A stretch of 64,000 nt of DNA from Turritopsis dohrnii (Eukaryota > Cnidaria > Hydrozoa > Anthoathecata > Oceaniidae), in NCBI GenBank assembly GCA_027922465.2, contig BQMF02000069.1:992001-1056000 (forward strand). The letters run 5' to 3'. Shown piece by piece: positions 25,001 to 35,638 of the stretch. The notes below the pieces were generated by a model. It saw only the letters and a program-made list of their open reading frames with translations, was not told where the DNA came from and ran no database searches. Position 1 is the first letter of the stretch; every line of letters starts with the position of its first letter. The translations under genes were made by a program, and so were the position numbers.

Positions 25001-26468
25001 TTTTTTTATGTTGGTTTGACAAACTAGAGAATTTTGCAGTTATGGGATACATTTTTTATTTAGTCTGAGAAAGATATTTTAAGGTGTTCTCATGTCCAGA
25101 AAGAACTTCTATTAGCTGCCATTGACTCTGTCGATGCCAGATCGAAGAGTGGAGGATACATCGTCTATTCAACTTGCTCAATCATGGTATGTTGTTCATG
25201 AGATTCATGTATCATGTGCAAATAATCGAGACATAATATTGATGCATGTCTTGATCGTATGTCTTGCTTATTAAGGTCGAAGAAAACGAGTGGGTTGTCG
25301 ATTACGCATTAAAGCATCGAAATGTGAAATTAGTTCCGACGGGAATTGATTTTGGTACCAAAGGATTCACAAAGTTTGTATCAACGTTTTTTATTCTTCT
25401 TTCAAATGATGTTTGATGTAACAGAGCTGGTGTGACAGAATTCAAAAACCATAATTACGGAAAAGAAACAGAAATTATGCATTAATTTTTGTTGTGTGTT
25501 GTGTACAGTCATGCATCTTCATTCGTGCATTTTCTTATATAAGTTTTCATTTGCATTCTGTTTTGAATGGTGATAAAGTTTTTCTTCTTGCTGTTGTTGC
25601 AGGTTTAAAGAAAGGCGGTTCCATCCCACAATGAATTTAACACAGAGGTTTTATCCCCATGCACAGAATATGGATGGATTTTTCGTCGCCAAGTTGAAAA
25701 AATTCACCAACAAAATTCCTGACAACAGTCCTGTCGTAGGTAAAGGAATTTTATTCTTTATAAAATGTTTTGCAATGGAATGGTCCTATCAGACAGTAAA
25801 GATCTGGGTTTTAGTAGACTGGTAAAGGGTCTGGTACAAAAGTGTATACTTGTTATATCGGACGAACAAACCGATACTTCAGGGGCATATAAAAAACAGC
25901 ACAGTGAGTTATGATACAATATCAAGTAAACGTTTTTCGAAAGTATACTAGATTAGAAGTTACAAAGTTCCGAAACATGATTTCCACAAGGATGGTAGTC
26001 AAAAAGTATTGAAACAAACAGTTTTCGTGTCGGAAGGACAAAATGCTAATACTTTTGTAACAAACCCTTAAGTGATTGATTTTGATTGCACCAAATTAGA
26101 AAAAGGGAAATCTTCATTTAGAAGTCACACCTGAGGAGATACCGAATACCGTTGATGAGGACGTGGAAGACTTGAAGAAAAAGAAAAAGAAGAAGAAAAC
26201 CGCTTCTGAAAGTGAGAGCAATGATAATACTTCAATAGTGAAGACGAAGAACAAGGTTAAAAAAGTGAAAAAGCAGGATAAAGATTCGAGGGAGACTTTA
26301 ATAGAAAATAATGAAGATACACAGAAAAAGGAAAAGAAACATTCAATGGACGATACTCAAACTAAAAGTAAAAAAACTAAAACCAGCAAGAAGCCAGAAC
26401 AAGTGAAGGGCGTGAAGCGAAAACGAGGCGGAAACCATGACGATGATGATGATGACACCTCAGAATAA
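19041..26468 (+). CDS. NOP2: NOP2/NSUN1 28S rRNA (cytosine-5) methyltransferase
   Basis: Nucleolar m5C methyltransferase (p120) needed for large-subunit rRNA maturation. Exons: 19041-19143, 19653-19704, 19773-19822, 20249-20289, 20369-20400, 20476-20577, 20727-20865, 20988-21077, 21153-21208, 21908-21993, 22097-22186, 22332-22437, 22950-23268, 24676-24905, 25064-25186, 25276-25373, 25603-25735, 26100-26468; about 740 aa. The N-terminus [19 protein letters not shown] matches the family. It is followed by Lys-rich and Asp/Glu-rich stretches (residues ~50-200), LLPIER, and [15 protein letters not shown] motif I is [12 protein letters not shown] (~415), motif [10 protein letters not shown] (~485), the catalytic TCS cysteine is near residue 537, and [12 protein letters not shown] follows. 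The tail is Lys-rich. The intron after exon 10 has AT-AC borders. With AC as its end the frame is off by one base (see findings). Confidence 0.95.
19172..19318 (-). repeat. tRNA-derived SINE in NOP2 intron 1
   Basis: Read on the minus strand, it starts with a tRNA-like head: an A-box-like GTTGGTGTAATGGGTATAAC and a B box GGTTCAAACC, spaced as in a tRNA. The tRNA fold then gives way to a body with GATGAGACGTGATACGGCG and ends in a TATAATAATAAA tail. No intact tRNA cloverleaf follows the B box, so I call it a SINE and not a functional tRNA gene. Confidence 0.65.
21994..22096 (+). other. U12-type AT-AC intron of NOP2
   Basis: The 5' end reads ATATCCTTTT (21994-22003), the consensus of minor-spliceosome AT-AC donors. 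A perfect branch-point consensus, TTCCTTAAC, lies at 22073-22081, about 16 bases before an AC at 22095-22096. Human p120 (NOP2) intron F is the textbook AT-AC intron, so position and gene agree with conservation. An in-frame stop (TAG, 22004-22006) shows the sequence must be removed. Confidence 0.85.
22592..22841 (+). repeat. Tandem 36-bp hairpin repeats in NOP2 intron
   Basis: About seven copies of a unit of 36-37 bp, core TTTTAGCTAAACAACCTC then AGAGGTCATCATC. Two variants alternate (CTCTTTCAGAGAG and CTCATCGGAGAG), so the later copies form a higher-order repeat of about 73 bp. Each unit can fold as a short CCTCT/AGAGG hairpin. It lies between the exons ending at 22437 and starting at 22950. 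Confidence 0.85.
23275..24470 (-). mobile_element. 5'-truncated CR1/L2-like LINE in NOP2 intron 13
   Basis: Minus-strand reverse transcriptase remains. The piece at 24090-24383 contains [20 protein letters not shown] and the catalytic NYADDNT box. The piece at 23428-23970 is the conserved post-RT region ([23 protein letters not shown]). The 5' half (endonuclease and early RT) is absent. The 3' end is a run of TAAATAAA repeats that begins within ten bases of the NOP2 splice donor. The reading frame is broken between the two pieces, so it is a dead copy. Confidence 0.85.
24471..24588 (+). mobile_element. Palindromic MITE, family A, copy 1
   Basis: About 115 bp. It starts CAGTAGGCAAAATTG and ends CAAATTTGCCTGCTG, an imperfect inverted repeat. 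The centre has ATTTCTATAGAAATGCACTC. Five more copies occur up to 36776. It lies in the NOP2 intron just outside the LINE relic. Confidence 0.75.
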
Positions 26469-27116
26469 AATGTTTTTTTTATAAAGAGTGTATTTCTTAT
26501 TACCAAACGATATAGTCTACTGGCTGTTCTGAGCTAAATAAACAACAACATTGTCTGAGTTTTGATCTTAATACAAAAAGCCAAGAAACTCGGTATTGTC
26601 TGATGCGCAATGAAATTGAAGTTCATTGTCATGGGATAAGTCAATCCTGTTTCCTTACTTATACGAAGCTCGTTGTATTTTAGACTTCATAACATAGATA
26701 AAGCCAGCAAATATTACTCTACAATGAAATTCGTTCGAATTAGAGAGAGTTCGAATTATGGGGTGTTTTGGGGTGTATCTACAGTCGAATCTCTATAATA
26801 CGAACCTCCATAATTCGAACTCTCTCTAATTCGAACGAATTTCATGGTTCCTTCACCTGATAGTTCTATGTGAATGAACTTCCGTAAACCTTCCATAAAT
26901 CGAATGGTGTTCGAATTAGAGAGAGTTTACTGTATGTATGTGATGTTTATGTGACTGATCAGATCATCCAACATAAGATGGTGTGGTTCTTGCTAACGCT
27001 AGCAAGTTCACTTCGTTTCTCTCAATTTTTCCCTGTTTCTAAGACAATGATAATGTTTGATAAAAATATGATTTTCTTTTTATGTTATCTTAAGGTCTTG
27101 TCAAAAAAAAAAGAAA
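26469..27116. other. NOP2-PCID2 intergenic spacer
   Basis: 650 bp. An AATAAA-type signal (CTAAATAAAC, near 26536) probably serves NOP2. The middle holds inverted 'ATTCGAACTCTCTCTAATTCGAA' motifs and a pogo-like MITE (26782-26932). The PCID2 promoter must lie in the remainder; nothing specific is recognisable. Confidence 0.5.
26782..26932. mobile_element. pogo/Tigger-like MITE, TA target duplication
   Basis: The ends are CAGTCGAATCTCTATAATAC and its diverged complement AGAGAGAGTTTACTG, flanked by TA on both sides. These resemble Tigger/pogo ends. A further inverted segment immediately to the left (about 26705-26770) suggests a second, partial copy in opposite orientation. Confidence 0.6.
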
Positions 27117-28719
27117 ATGGAAAATATTACAGCCACAAGATACATGGAAGAAATTGCTAATGCCATTGAAAATCAAGACGGCGAATACTGGTCTCAATTA
27201 GTCAGTCATAAACACGAACATGCTTCTAGTAAGAAACTCTTGTTATCTGATGTGAAACATATTACCAGTAGGTTTTTCGATCCACCATTGGATGAAATGA
27301 TCAACCAACATAAAAACGTCATCGTGGCAACCAACCAAAATAATTACCAAGCCGCTTATAATTCTCAACTATTAGTAGTGCAGAGTTTCTTAAAGGTCTT
27401 CCAAGCACAGAAAGAAGAGAACTGGGCTCTACCTGTGCTCTACGACCTCTGTTTGAATCTGAGGCTGTTTGCCATGAAAGTGGATGCACGGCGAAAACAA
27501 GAAGGTCTTGGAAAGGGTGACGAAATGCTGGAGAAGAGTGCGGAGTACTTGATGAATTGCTTTCGGGTTTGTGTGAGCGACACACGAGCTTCGATGGAAA
27601 TGTCGAAGAAATGGGGCATGCTAGGAATTGTGAACCAGTTATTCAAGATCTATTTCAAGATTAATAAACTTCAGTTGTGTAAGCCGCTCATCAGAGCGAT
27701 TGAAAGTTTAGCGTTCAAGGATGACTTCCCGAAGGCTCACCTTGTGACGTATAAATATTTTGTTGGGAAGAAGGCCATGTTTGATTCCGACTATAAGCTG
27801 GCCGATGATTACCTGACGTACGCTTTTGAACATTGTCACAAACAGTCCAAGAAAAACAAACGAAACATTTTGATATATTTGCTTCCAGTCAAGATGCAAC
27901 TTGGTAAGTGCTTTTCTTCATTTGAACATCGGTATTATACAGTGGAAAAAATCGTCAAAAGTCACTGCGATGAAGAACAATTTTCATTGAAATGGTGTGT
28001 ATATTTCTATTGAAATGCACTCCTTTGCAGTGATTTTTTCACAAATTTACCCACTGGAAAGGCATTGCATAGCGATTGATGTGGAGGTAAGTGCTTTCGA
28101 TTTATGCGACCCGCGTCCGAATGCTAGTACAACAAAGATACCCGCGGTTATAGAGTTGGAACTGTACAAGTTTGAGTATCCCTGTAGCGTTCCAGCCTTC
28201 GCACCTAACTCTTCATTTTCTTGTTGTAGGGAGGATGCCTAGTGTAAAACTATTAAAACAATACAATTTGCATCCGTTCATCAATGTTCGAAAATCCGTT
28301 GTATCTGGTAATCTGCTCCTCCTCAACAAAGCTCTAGACGAAAATCAAAACTTCTTCATCGAGGCAGGCATCTACCTGATACTTGAGAAGCTCAAAATTC
28401 TGACGTATCGAAATCTTTTCAAGAAGACAGCTTTGTTGCTTGGTACCCACCAGTTACCTATTGAAGTAAGTCTGCCGTAAGTTGGACGAGGCAACTGACA
28501 TCTCAATTTCAGACTGGATAATCGAGTTTATTGTTTGTTTAGGCTTTTCGTGTGGCGTTGCACTTGATGGGCCAGACAGATGTGGATACGGACGAAACAC
28601 ACTGTATTATCGCCAACCTCATCGATTGTAAATTCATCAAAGGCTACATCTCATACCAGCATCAAAAGTTGATCATTAGTAAAGAAGATCCTTTCCCTGC
28701 GTTGAAAAACAAGAAATGA
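27117..28719 (+). CDS. PCID2: PCID2, PCI-domain subunit of TREX-2
   Basis: Subunit of the nuclear TREX-2 complex (with GANP and DSS1) that couples transcription to mRNA export; yeast Thp1 is the counterpart. Exons 27117-27903, 28230-28465 and 28543-28719 join at GT-AG borders in phase. They give 399 aa, the usual length of animal PCID2. Diagnostic segments are [19 protein letters not shown] (~residues 88-106), [20 protein letters not shown] (~165-185) and [24 protein letters not shown] (~240). In the C-terminal PCI/winged-helix part come [20 protein letters not shown] and [14 protein letters not shown]. The ATG at 27117 is the only good start in frame, since the family begins at this point. 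A family A MITE (27940-28056) sits in the first intron. Confidence 0.96.
27940..28056 (+). mobile_element. Palindromic MITE, family A, copy 2
   Basis: It starts CAGTGGAAAAAATCGTC and ends ACAAATTTACCCACTG. The central ATTTCTATTGAAATGCACTC matches the other copies. It lies wholly inside PCID2 intron 1, 37 bp downstream of the splice donor. Confidence 0.8.
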
Positions 28720-29636
28720 AATCAGTTACTTGTAGTTTAAAGAAGCCCCAACATTCAAGTGATGGATTCAAACAATGGAATCAAGCCAATCATCTGGTCA
28801 AATTTAAATGACGGATTCAAATGGTGCTAACAAGAAATCACGTTCAAACGACATGTTGTTATCGTGCTCTAAGATGCTCTAAGATGCTCTGCTGTGGTGA
28901 TTTGCAAACATATTTATTGTTACAACACATGTATCTGAAAACTAAACATTGTACATATTACATGGAATTAGTTAACTTGAGATTTTCTTTTTCTTTTTCT
29001 TATTTTTTTTTTGCACCTCCGATGTTTACTGATACATCCGAGGAGTTCGTTCGAACGGTTTATATACTGACTTGTAGACAGGTGCAAAGTAGCTGTTATG
29101 CTCGAAGGTGGGATACACAATCAATCTAGGATTTCTTTTAATGCAGCACTGTGAAGTTTCTCATAAAGGATATCTCATATCTCGCTTCATTTTTTCATAA
29201 GATCTTTGTCATCACGCTCAAAAGTTAGTTTTTAAGATTTAAAACTTTTGAAGTTTTATTGTTGATGTTTGCTGGCATCTCTGTCTGTTGCTGTTATAAG
29301 TTTTCTCAATTAAAGCCTGTTTTCCACTGGACAATTTTTTTGCACAAAGCAAAGTTTTCCTGCAATTTGATTGGCTTCCATTCACCATTCCATAACATGA
29401 GTGAAAACATTCCTACTGTTTTGTTCCTGTTTTTTTTCCCGCTATTTTAAACTATAACAATCCAAAGGAATGACCAGTTTCCTTGAAAATAATCGCCTAG
29501 TGGAAAACAGGCTTAAGCTTTCTTTGTTCATGATTCTAGTAATTTTTGGTTTGAAATGAACTCTCCATCTTACAGATGTTTTCATAAAATATCTGTTGTC
29601 TTTTTTTATATAATGAATATAAACATGCTTTAAAAG
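28720..29636. other. PCID2-WD40 gene spacer
   Basis: About 0.9 kb of AT-rich sequence with a TTTTTC-rich tract near 28985-29010 and a small GATGCTCTAA duplication near 28865-28885. No exon, tRNA or TE was recognised. PCID2 polyadenylation and the next promoter must lie here. Confidence 0.45.
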
Positions 29637-32600
29637 ATGACGTCACTTGAGTCTGCTGACATCTTCAAAAATAGAAGCAATCTAATTCGAAAGCTTCGAA
29701 AAAAACTTCGACAAATTGAAAAGTTGGAGAGGATGGAAAGAGACTTGACAGAAGAAGAAGAGGAGAAGGTATGGTTCTTTCGAGGTGTTTCGGATTTTTG
29801 TCTACATCCTCCACATCACATGCGTTACCTCATCTACTTTATCGGGGGAAAAAAGGTCGGTTAAAAATTTAGACGGGGAAAATTTTTGGTTGGGTGCAGA
29901 AAAGTCGGGGGGAAATTTGGTCGGGGAAAATTTTAGTCATCCACCCAAAAAAAATTGGTCACTTTTCCCCGACGTTTTTTTCCCCGATAAGGTATTTCAT
30001 CAGACTAGTTGAAGGTGCCTGGTAGTCACGTGTCTTCACCATTACAATTATGTAATCGTGAAACTTAACCACCATGAATTGACCATGAATTGACCATTTC
30101 ACGACGTATTATAACCGGGCTTATGATAACAAATGTATCTTGAGACGGGGGTCAAGCCACGGAAAAGTCATGACTTGTTGCTAGATTTGTTTGAAAAGCA
30201 AGTGGCCGATCTGCGTTCAGATCCATGTAAAAATACTCGCAAATCCAGGAAATGTTATATTATCTTGTTATTTCCATTTCTGAAAGTTTTTATTTGAGAA
30301 CGTGCGCAAACTTTCTTCCCCTCCATGTGTCATTGTTATCGTATTTCTTTATTCTATATCAGAAAATTATATAAACAGATTTCTGAATAGGATTAAACTT
30401 AATCCACAATTCTTTGCGTTTTTTTGCGACTTGTTTGAATGACAGGCAACTGTTACATCTTGCTTTCTTCAAAGCTTGGTAGCTGGAATTGCAAAAACCT
30501 TTCTTGCACGCAATTGTTTTTGAGAGCGCGGAAATTATGCTTACCGTTGTTGACTGCAACACGTCGCGTTCGTTGAGTGTCGATTCTGGAGTCGACGAAA
30601 ATATATTGTCGGATAGTAGTAGCGAAGGTGACGGAAATGGAAAGACGGGTGAAGAGGCACTGGCTAGCTTAAAAAAACCTGGCGAACATTTTGTAGATGT
30701 TGTACCGAATGGAAAACCCGGTACGATGTATGACGGAAGATTTTTAACCGGTAGCGGCGAGTTACACGCGGGAAGCAGCGAGTTAAACGGAGAGGTTGGC
30801 CTTGAAGTAAGTGAAATTTCGTTTGACCATACGAGCCTTTGTAGCAATCTTTGTCGTATTTTCTTTGGAATCGAAAATCTTGAATTTCGTTCCACCGCTT
30901 GAATAACTCGCCTGCTGTCTGTGTACCCACCACTGGAAACCAACCATTCTTCTGGGGTTTTTTTGTTTCTTTTTTTGTTTCATGTTCAAATCGTTTTCTG
31001 TACAATATTATGCAATTGTAAAAAATATAGATTATGAGTGTGATATAAAAAGAAATTTATCTGTATTGCGCAACATTTTTGCATAAATTAGTCATACATT
31101 TTGATTTTGGTAATTATGTTTACTTGTTCTTTCATTGGTGCGTATCAGAAACTGCGTTAATTATGCTGTTCGATTTTCGTTTTATACACGCTTGATAGAT
31201 TAATAGCTATGTGACAGATGCTTGTTGCATGAATTTTTTTTTTGTTTCTTCTTCTTTCTGACTTGTTCGTTTGTTTGTTTGTCTCGATGTTTCCCGATAT
31301 TTTGAAGGTAAACATGGATATTTTTCTGTTGTTACTCTGTATGGTTTCATAAACAACTTTGAGAATCGTTTTTTTTTTTTTTCAAGATTGACCACAGAGA
31401 TGAGCTGCGTGCTGAACTGAAAGGCTTGTTGAAGGATCATGACCAAGATGTGGCCGTACTTACTGAAAATGTGATGAGTGTTGAAATGAAAGAGAAGGCA
31501 GAAATATTTGCAGGTATTCAACGCCTTATTACTATTCGTGATGTTTTATTGTGATGAATGAATTGTATAATAAATCAGTGCGCAAAATCTTTAAAAAGGC
31601 ACTGCGACGAAGAGCGTTTTTGATGAAATGTGTCTTTCTGTGGAAGTGTACTCCTTCGCAGTGACTTTCAATAAATTTGTCCACTGGCAACCAAGATGTG
31701 TATAACCGATTCTAGACTGGCGAAAATTTAAAGCTGCACTAATAGCCTCGTTTTCAAGTAAGAATGTCCAATATAAGAATAAATGAGAATGCTGTATTTA
31801 AATAAACGAGCTAAAAGAAACCCTTTTTTGTGTCAGTCCCAAACATTGTAGCTGGCACACAAGTCCTTATCTGACAGGCGTTATCTGACTTGTGTTTAGA
31901 TGAAACTTGTCACCCACCTGCTGCCACTGTTGATGTTCAGTTGCACTGCGGTGACACACCTGTTGGTTTTTCTGAAGGTAGCCGAGGGACTTCGGTTTTT
32001 GATCAATCAGCCGACATCTTCGGAGTTCATGAAATTCGTGACGATACTATCACTAAAGCAGATCAAGAAGAAACCGTGGTTAAACCAATTGCACCAGACG
32101 ATGCAGTTAGTGTGGAGACAAAACCTAATGTAAACATCACACGAAAATCGTTACGAGATAGAAAGCCGAAAAATCCGTCTGCAAGTGAACGGTTTGCTGC
32201 CGACAAAAATTCTGACGTGACGACACCCGACCAGTTCCAAAATTTGAATTTGAAGATGGATTTGTTAGAAGGACATCATGATTCAGTATGCGCTGTGGAT
32301 TTCTTCCAAGATTTCATCGTGAGTGGAGGGTAAGTGTTTCACTTTTCATAAACAGGGCTCAGAGTGAACTTGCAAATGTCAGGAAAACCTGGGAAAGTCA
32401 GGGAGGTTACCTGAAAAATTCCTTTTAGTCAGGGAGAAGTCAGGGAAAAATACTATATTATATTTCATAGTAAATAGAGTTAATATGACAAACAAAAAAT
32501 ACATTCATTTATGTGTTTTATTTTTGTCTGAAACGAATACGCGATATGTAACTGAAAGTTGATGTGTTGTCCTAGTCAAGGAAGAATAAGTCAATTATTA

Positions 32601-34601
32601 ACATAGCCAGGGAAGAAGATATATTTGGTTGATTGTGAATCAGAGAAAATGTGTGTTTTTTTTCAAGGAAAGTCATGGGGGAAAAATTTTTCAAGTCCAC
32701 TCTGAACCCTGATAAAATGTTGTTGAAATACTTGAGTACGTTCGCCATGTTGTTATTCATTTCTCTTCTTTTCAGTCGTGACACGAGTTTGAAATTATGG
32801 TCGGCGTCATCACTCGACGAATTGAAAAGTTTTGGTGGACACAATGCCACTATCACGGGAGTGCGTTTCATCAAAGATCAAGATTTCTCATTATATCCTA
32901 AAGTAGTGACGTCATCATATGACTGTTCTTTAAGAGTATGGAATCTAGAGGAAGGTACGGGCGTGTTATGATTGCTGATCTTCTTTTTCTGTATGATTCA
33001 TATTAATCAGATTATCCATTCATTTATTATCCATTCATTTATTTGGATAGGCGTGGTTGCAAAATCAATTTATGTTTACTCTCCAGTTACTTGTCTTGAT
33101 TATTCAAACGGAGTTGCTGCAGTTGGAACAGGTTTGTCCTTGATGTGACTTGACTTGTAAACAAGTCAATATGTAGGTCGTGTGGTTATGGTTCGACAAA
33201 GTTTTTGTTTTTCAGAGGGAGGGAAAATGGAGTTATATGACATAGATAGTGGCGAGCAGTTACTCTCGGTCAAGGCTCATGAGGATTCCATATCAGCGAT
33301 CAAGGTTCGTTTATAATCTGTCCATACATGTTGCAAGTATCTTTTGAATTAATCTAAAGTATCTTCATGAGTTGGACATGAAAACTTCTGCTCTTCAGTT
33401 TTTAGATGATGGTAAAGTTGCTTCTGGCTCGTCTGATGGTCTGATCAAAATCCATGATCGCTCTGCACAGCTGATTTTTTCATTGGATCCAGCGAAATTG
33501 ATGATTAAACATATTCCTACGGATGAAGAAAGTGTTGTTAATACAAAAGCAAGCATGAATTTCTCTAAAGTGAATTGTTTGTTGGCCTGGAAGGATTTGA
33601 TCATCTACGGTGATGATGGCCATAATGTTAAAGTTTTGGATTATAAGAAAGGTAAGTGGATGACAATTGAATTTTTTTTCATTCACACTAACATAACACC
33701 GCTCAAATACGCTTTTGAAGGAAAGAAGTAATGATCACCTTAACGACAGATACATGTTTACTTTAAGGGGAACTCCTAAAACTTTGCAACAACCTGAAAG
33801 AATACTCTCCGACAGAAGCACTATCTGTATGCCAAATAAATGCCCAGTCATACCTCTTCTGTGTTGGATCAGACGTGGACAACGGTGATTGTCACATCAA
33901 CGGTAAGAGCCATCCCAGTGGGCAAAATCTTCAAAGAGTTACTGCGGTGAAGAGCATTTTTATTGAAATAGTGTGTATATTTCTATAGAAATGCACTCCA
34001 TCCTAGTGGTTTTCAACTAATTTGCCCATTCGGATCCGTCTTATACATAAATGGCACTTGTACAAGAAGCTTGATGTCTTATTTCAGTGTGTGCTTGTTT
34101 TTCAGTACGAACGCTTCCTGATTTCCGATATCTTGGTACAATACGAGATTCGACAGTCAGCTCTGGTGCTATCACTGCAATATCCGTCCAAGAGATGAAT
34201 TCACGCCTTCAGTTTGTGACGGGTGGTACGCAGTTGCGTGTATGGGATCAGGTGGTGAAGCGTGGTAAGAAACGGAAAAGGTTAGGAAATTAAATTTACA
34301 TAATCATGCTTAGACGATGGCGTTTATACTGATGAAGGGCGCATTATTTTCTGATACAGAAAGCTAACCATACTGCTACCATTCAATAACGCCCTCTTCA
34401 ATTTTATTTGAAAATAATATTATTTTTAGTTCCAGCGAATGTGACTCTCTCATTTCTTGCAAGTATGTATGTCAATATAACGAAATCAAAGAATCTGAAG
34501 CAGAGAGTGAAGACGACGAAACGACTGCTTCTACAGAAACCAGTTGTAGTAAAGAAAATTCCACCCAACCAACAAACAAATCTTACTGCATCATATTGTA
34601 A
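29637..34601 (+). CDS. WD40-repeat protein with PYM/eIF2A-like basic helix and CaaX-like end
   Basis: Exons 29637-29768, 31387-31513, 31900-32329, 32776-32954, 33051-33131, 33216-33304, 33399-33651, 33768-33902, 34106-34280 and 34430-34601 give 590 aa, all phases consistent. Residues ~15-60 (IRKLRKKLRQIEKLE, then DELRAELKGLL) resemble the C-terminal helix of PYM and eIF2A (KIKNLKKKLRQxExL). A Ser/Asp/Thr-rich linker with RKSLRDRKPKN follows. From ~residue 215, five to seven WD repeats begin (LEGHHDSVCAVDFFQDFIVSGGRDTSLKLW is split by an intron; later SYDCSLRVWNLE and SGSSDGLIKIHD). A basic KRGKKRK and an acidic Ser/Glu tail lead to a terminal CIIL. An in-frame stop at 34291-34293 is reached only if the last intron is retained. 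The exact orthologue is not recognised. The helix suggests a ribosome or RNP link (inference). Confidence 0.85.
29840..29990. mobile_element. Small palindromic MITE (TTATCGGGGAAAAAA ends)
   Basis: About 150 bp in intron 1 of the WD40 gene. The ends are TTTATCGGGGGAAAAAAGG and its complement TTTTTTTCCCCGATAA. Internal GTCGGGGAAAAT motifs repeat in both directions. No coding capacity. Confidence 0.55.
30537..30804 (+). other. Possible alternative first exon of the WD40 gene
   Basis: It opens at an ATG (30537) and reads 89 codons with coding-like, GC-richer composition (Ser/Gly/Glu-rich, including SLSVDSGVDENILSDSSSEG). It ends at a good donor, CTTGAA|GTAAGT, in phase 0. That is the phase needed to join the exon at 31387. 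It would replace the first half of the basic helix encoded at 29637-29768. Transcript evidence is needed; it could also be a chance ORF. Confidence 0.4.
31576..31686 (+). mobile_element. Palindromic MITE, family A, copy 3
   Basis: It starts CAGTGCGCAAAATCT and ends AATTTGTCCACTGG, with the CACTGCGACGAAGAGC left arm typical of the family. It lies in intron 2 of the WD40 gene. Confidence 0.78.
32353..32711. mobile_element. hAT5-like MITE in WD40 intron, TSD ATAAA
   Basis: Inverted ends CAGGGCTCAGAGTGAACTTG and CAAGTCCACTCTGAACCCTG bracket 359 bp. They are flanked by a perfect 5-bp repeat, ATAAA (32348-32352 and 32712-32716). The interior has GTCAGGGA(G/A)AA motifs and no coding frame. It lies between the exons ending at 32329 and starting at 32776. 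Confidence 0.7.
33916..34030 (+). mobile_element. Palindromic MITE, family A, copy 4
   Basis: It starts CAGTGGGCAAAATCTTC and ends CTAATTTGCCCATT, with TATTTCTATAGAAATGCACTC at the centre. It occupies most of intron 8 of the WD40 gene (33903-34105), beginning 13 bp after the splice donor. Confidence 0.8.
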
Positions 34602-35638
34602 ACTTTGAAATGTTTGCGCCCAACAATAAACACGCCTTGAAATGTTTGCGCCCAACAACAAACACGCCTTCCAGAAGATATGTATGTTATTCTAGACAAC
34701 ACTGTAACAAAATTTGAAGAAATTCTAGGATGGAGAGGTTTTTATCAGTTATTACCTGTTATAAGGTGTTGTAACTGTAGAATTGTAAATAAAGATCAAT
34801 TTAATACAGAAGCACCGTTGTCTGCTACTACCACTTCCAGCACCACTCAGGCCGAAATAGCTGTTTTAAGCCTGCGCTTAAGGGTGCAAGATTCCCTGTA
34901 TGGGAATACGAAAAATGTAAACGAACGCAGTCAAATGCATCTTAGAAGCTTCATTTTAAAAGCAAAGCATTCATAAAGAGAGTTTTTTTATATACTTAAG
35001 CAATTCATGGGAAAATGGATGTTTACGTTAAATCTGTCGTGAGAAAATGAGGAAAACGTGTAGGTCGTACATCCAGCAGGTAGGAAACTTTTTGAAGTCA
35101 TGTCGGACCTACAATTTTATTTGCTTTTCGCAGGATCAGTTTTATATAACCAGCTGGCTCTTTAACCAGAGATGTAGATATGATGTGTGATGCATCCACC
35201 AAGCTGTCCTTCTGCATCAATCTCACTCTTTACTTTGGCCGGTTTGTTTAACAGAATTATGTACTTGATCAATGAAGATGAACGCAATCAACAAAATCAA
35301 AAACTCTTCCTTTCTGTGTTGTCAAAAATAACTGTCAAGACCTTTTCCTGTTTACATATCGTGTTAATGTCCAGTTATAAGTTTTCCACTCGTTTCTGTG
35401 TATACTATTGTTTTACTAAATTACGTATTCATTCTTAACCCTTAGCGAGACTGCGTGACTCATCTACGTGAGTAAATTTTCCTGACTCAGAACGTTCTGA
35501 GTCAATATTCGCGATTATTAAAACGCAGGACCTTTAATTCAAAGCTGTCAGAAAGAAAATGACAAAAATTAATTCAGAGAAATAATTTATCTTTAGTGAA
35601 GAAGTTATACTAATTTTCATATGATTCGTATCTATTCT
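34602..35638. other. WD40-VWC gene spacer (convergent genes)
   Basis: It begins with a tandem duplication of about 32 bp (34604-34675, unit TTGAAATGTTTGCGCCCAAC plus a short remainder). The first unit contains AATAAA, a likely polyadenylation signal for the WD40 gene. The rest is unremarkable AT-rich sequence with no recognised exon. The two flanking genes converge here. Confidence 0.55.

Noticed and set aside
25374..25380. Donor at 25378 for NOP2 exon 16
   Set aside because: It breaks the frame to the next exon; the donor at 25374 gives the conserved [11 protein letters not shown].
34106..34293. Stop at 34293 as the end of the WD40 protein
   Set aside because: A GT donor at 34281 and an acceptor at 34429 join in phase to a coding-like acidic exon, so the stop is probably intronic.
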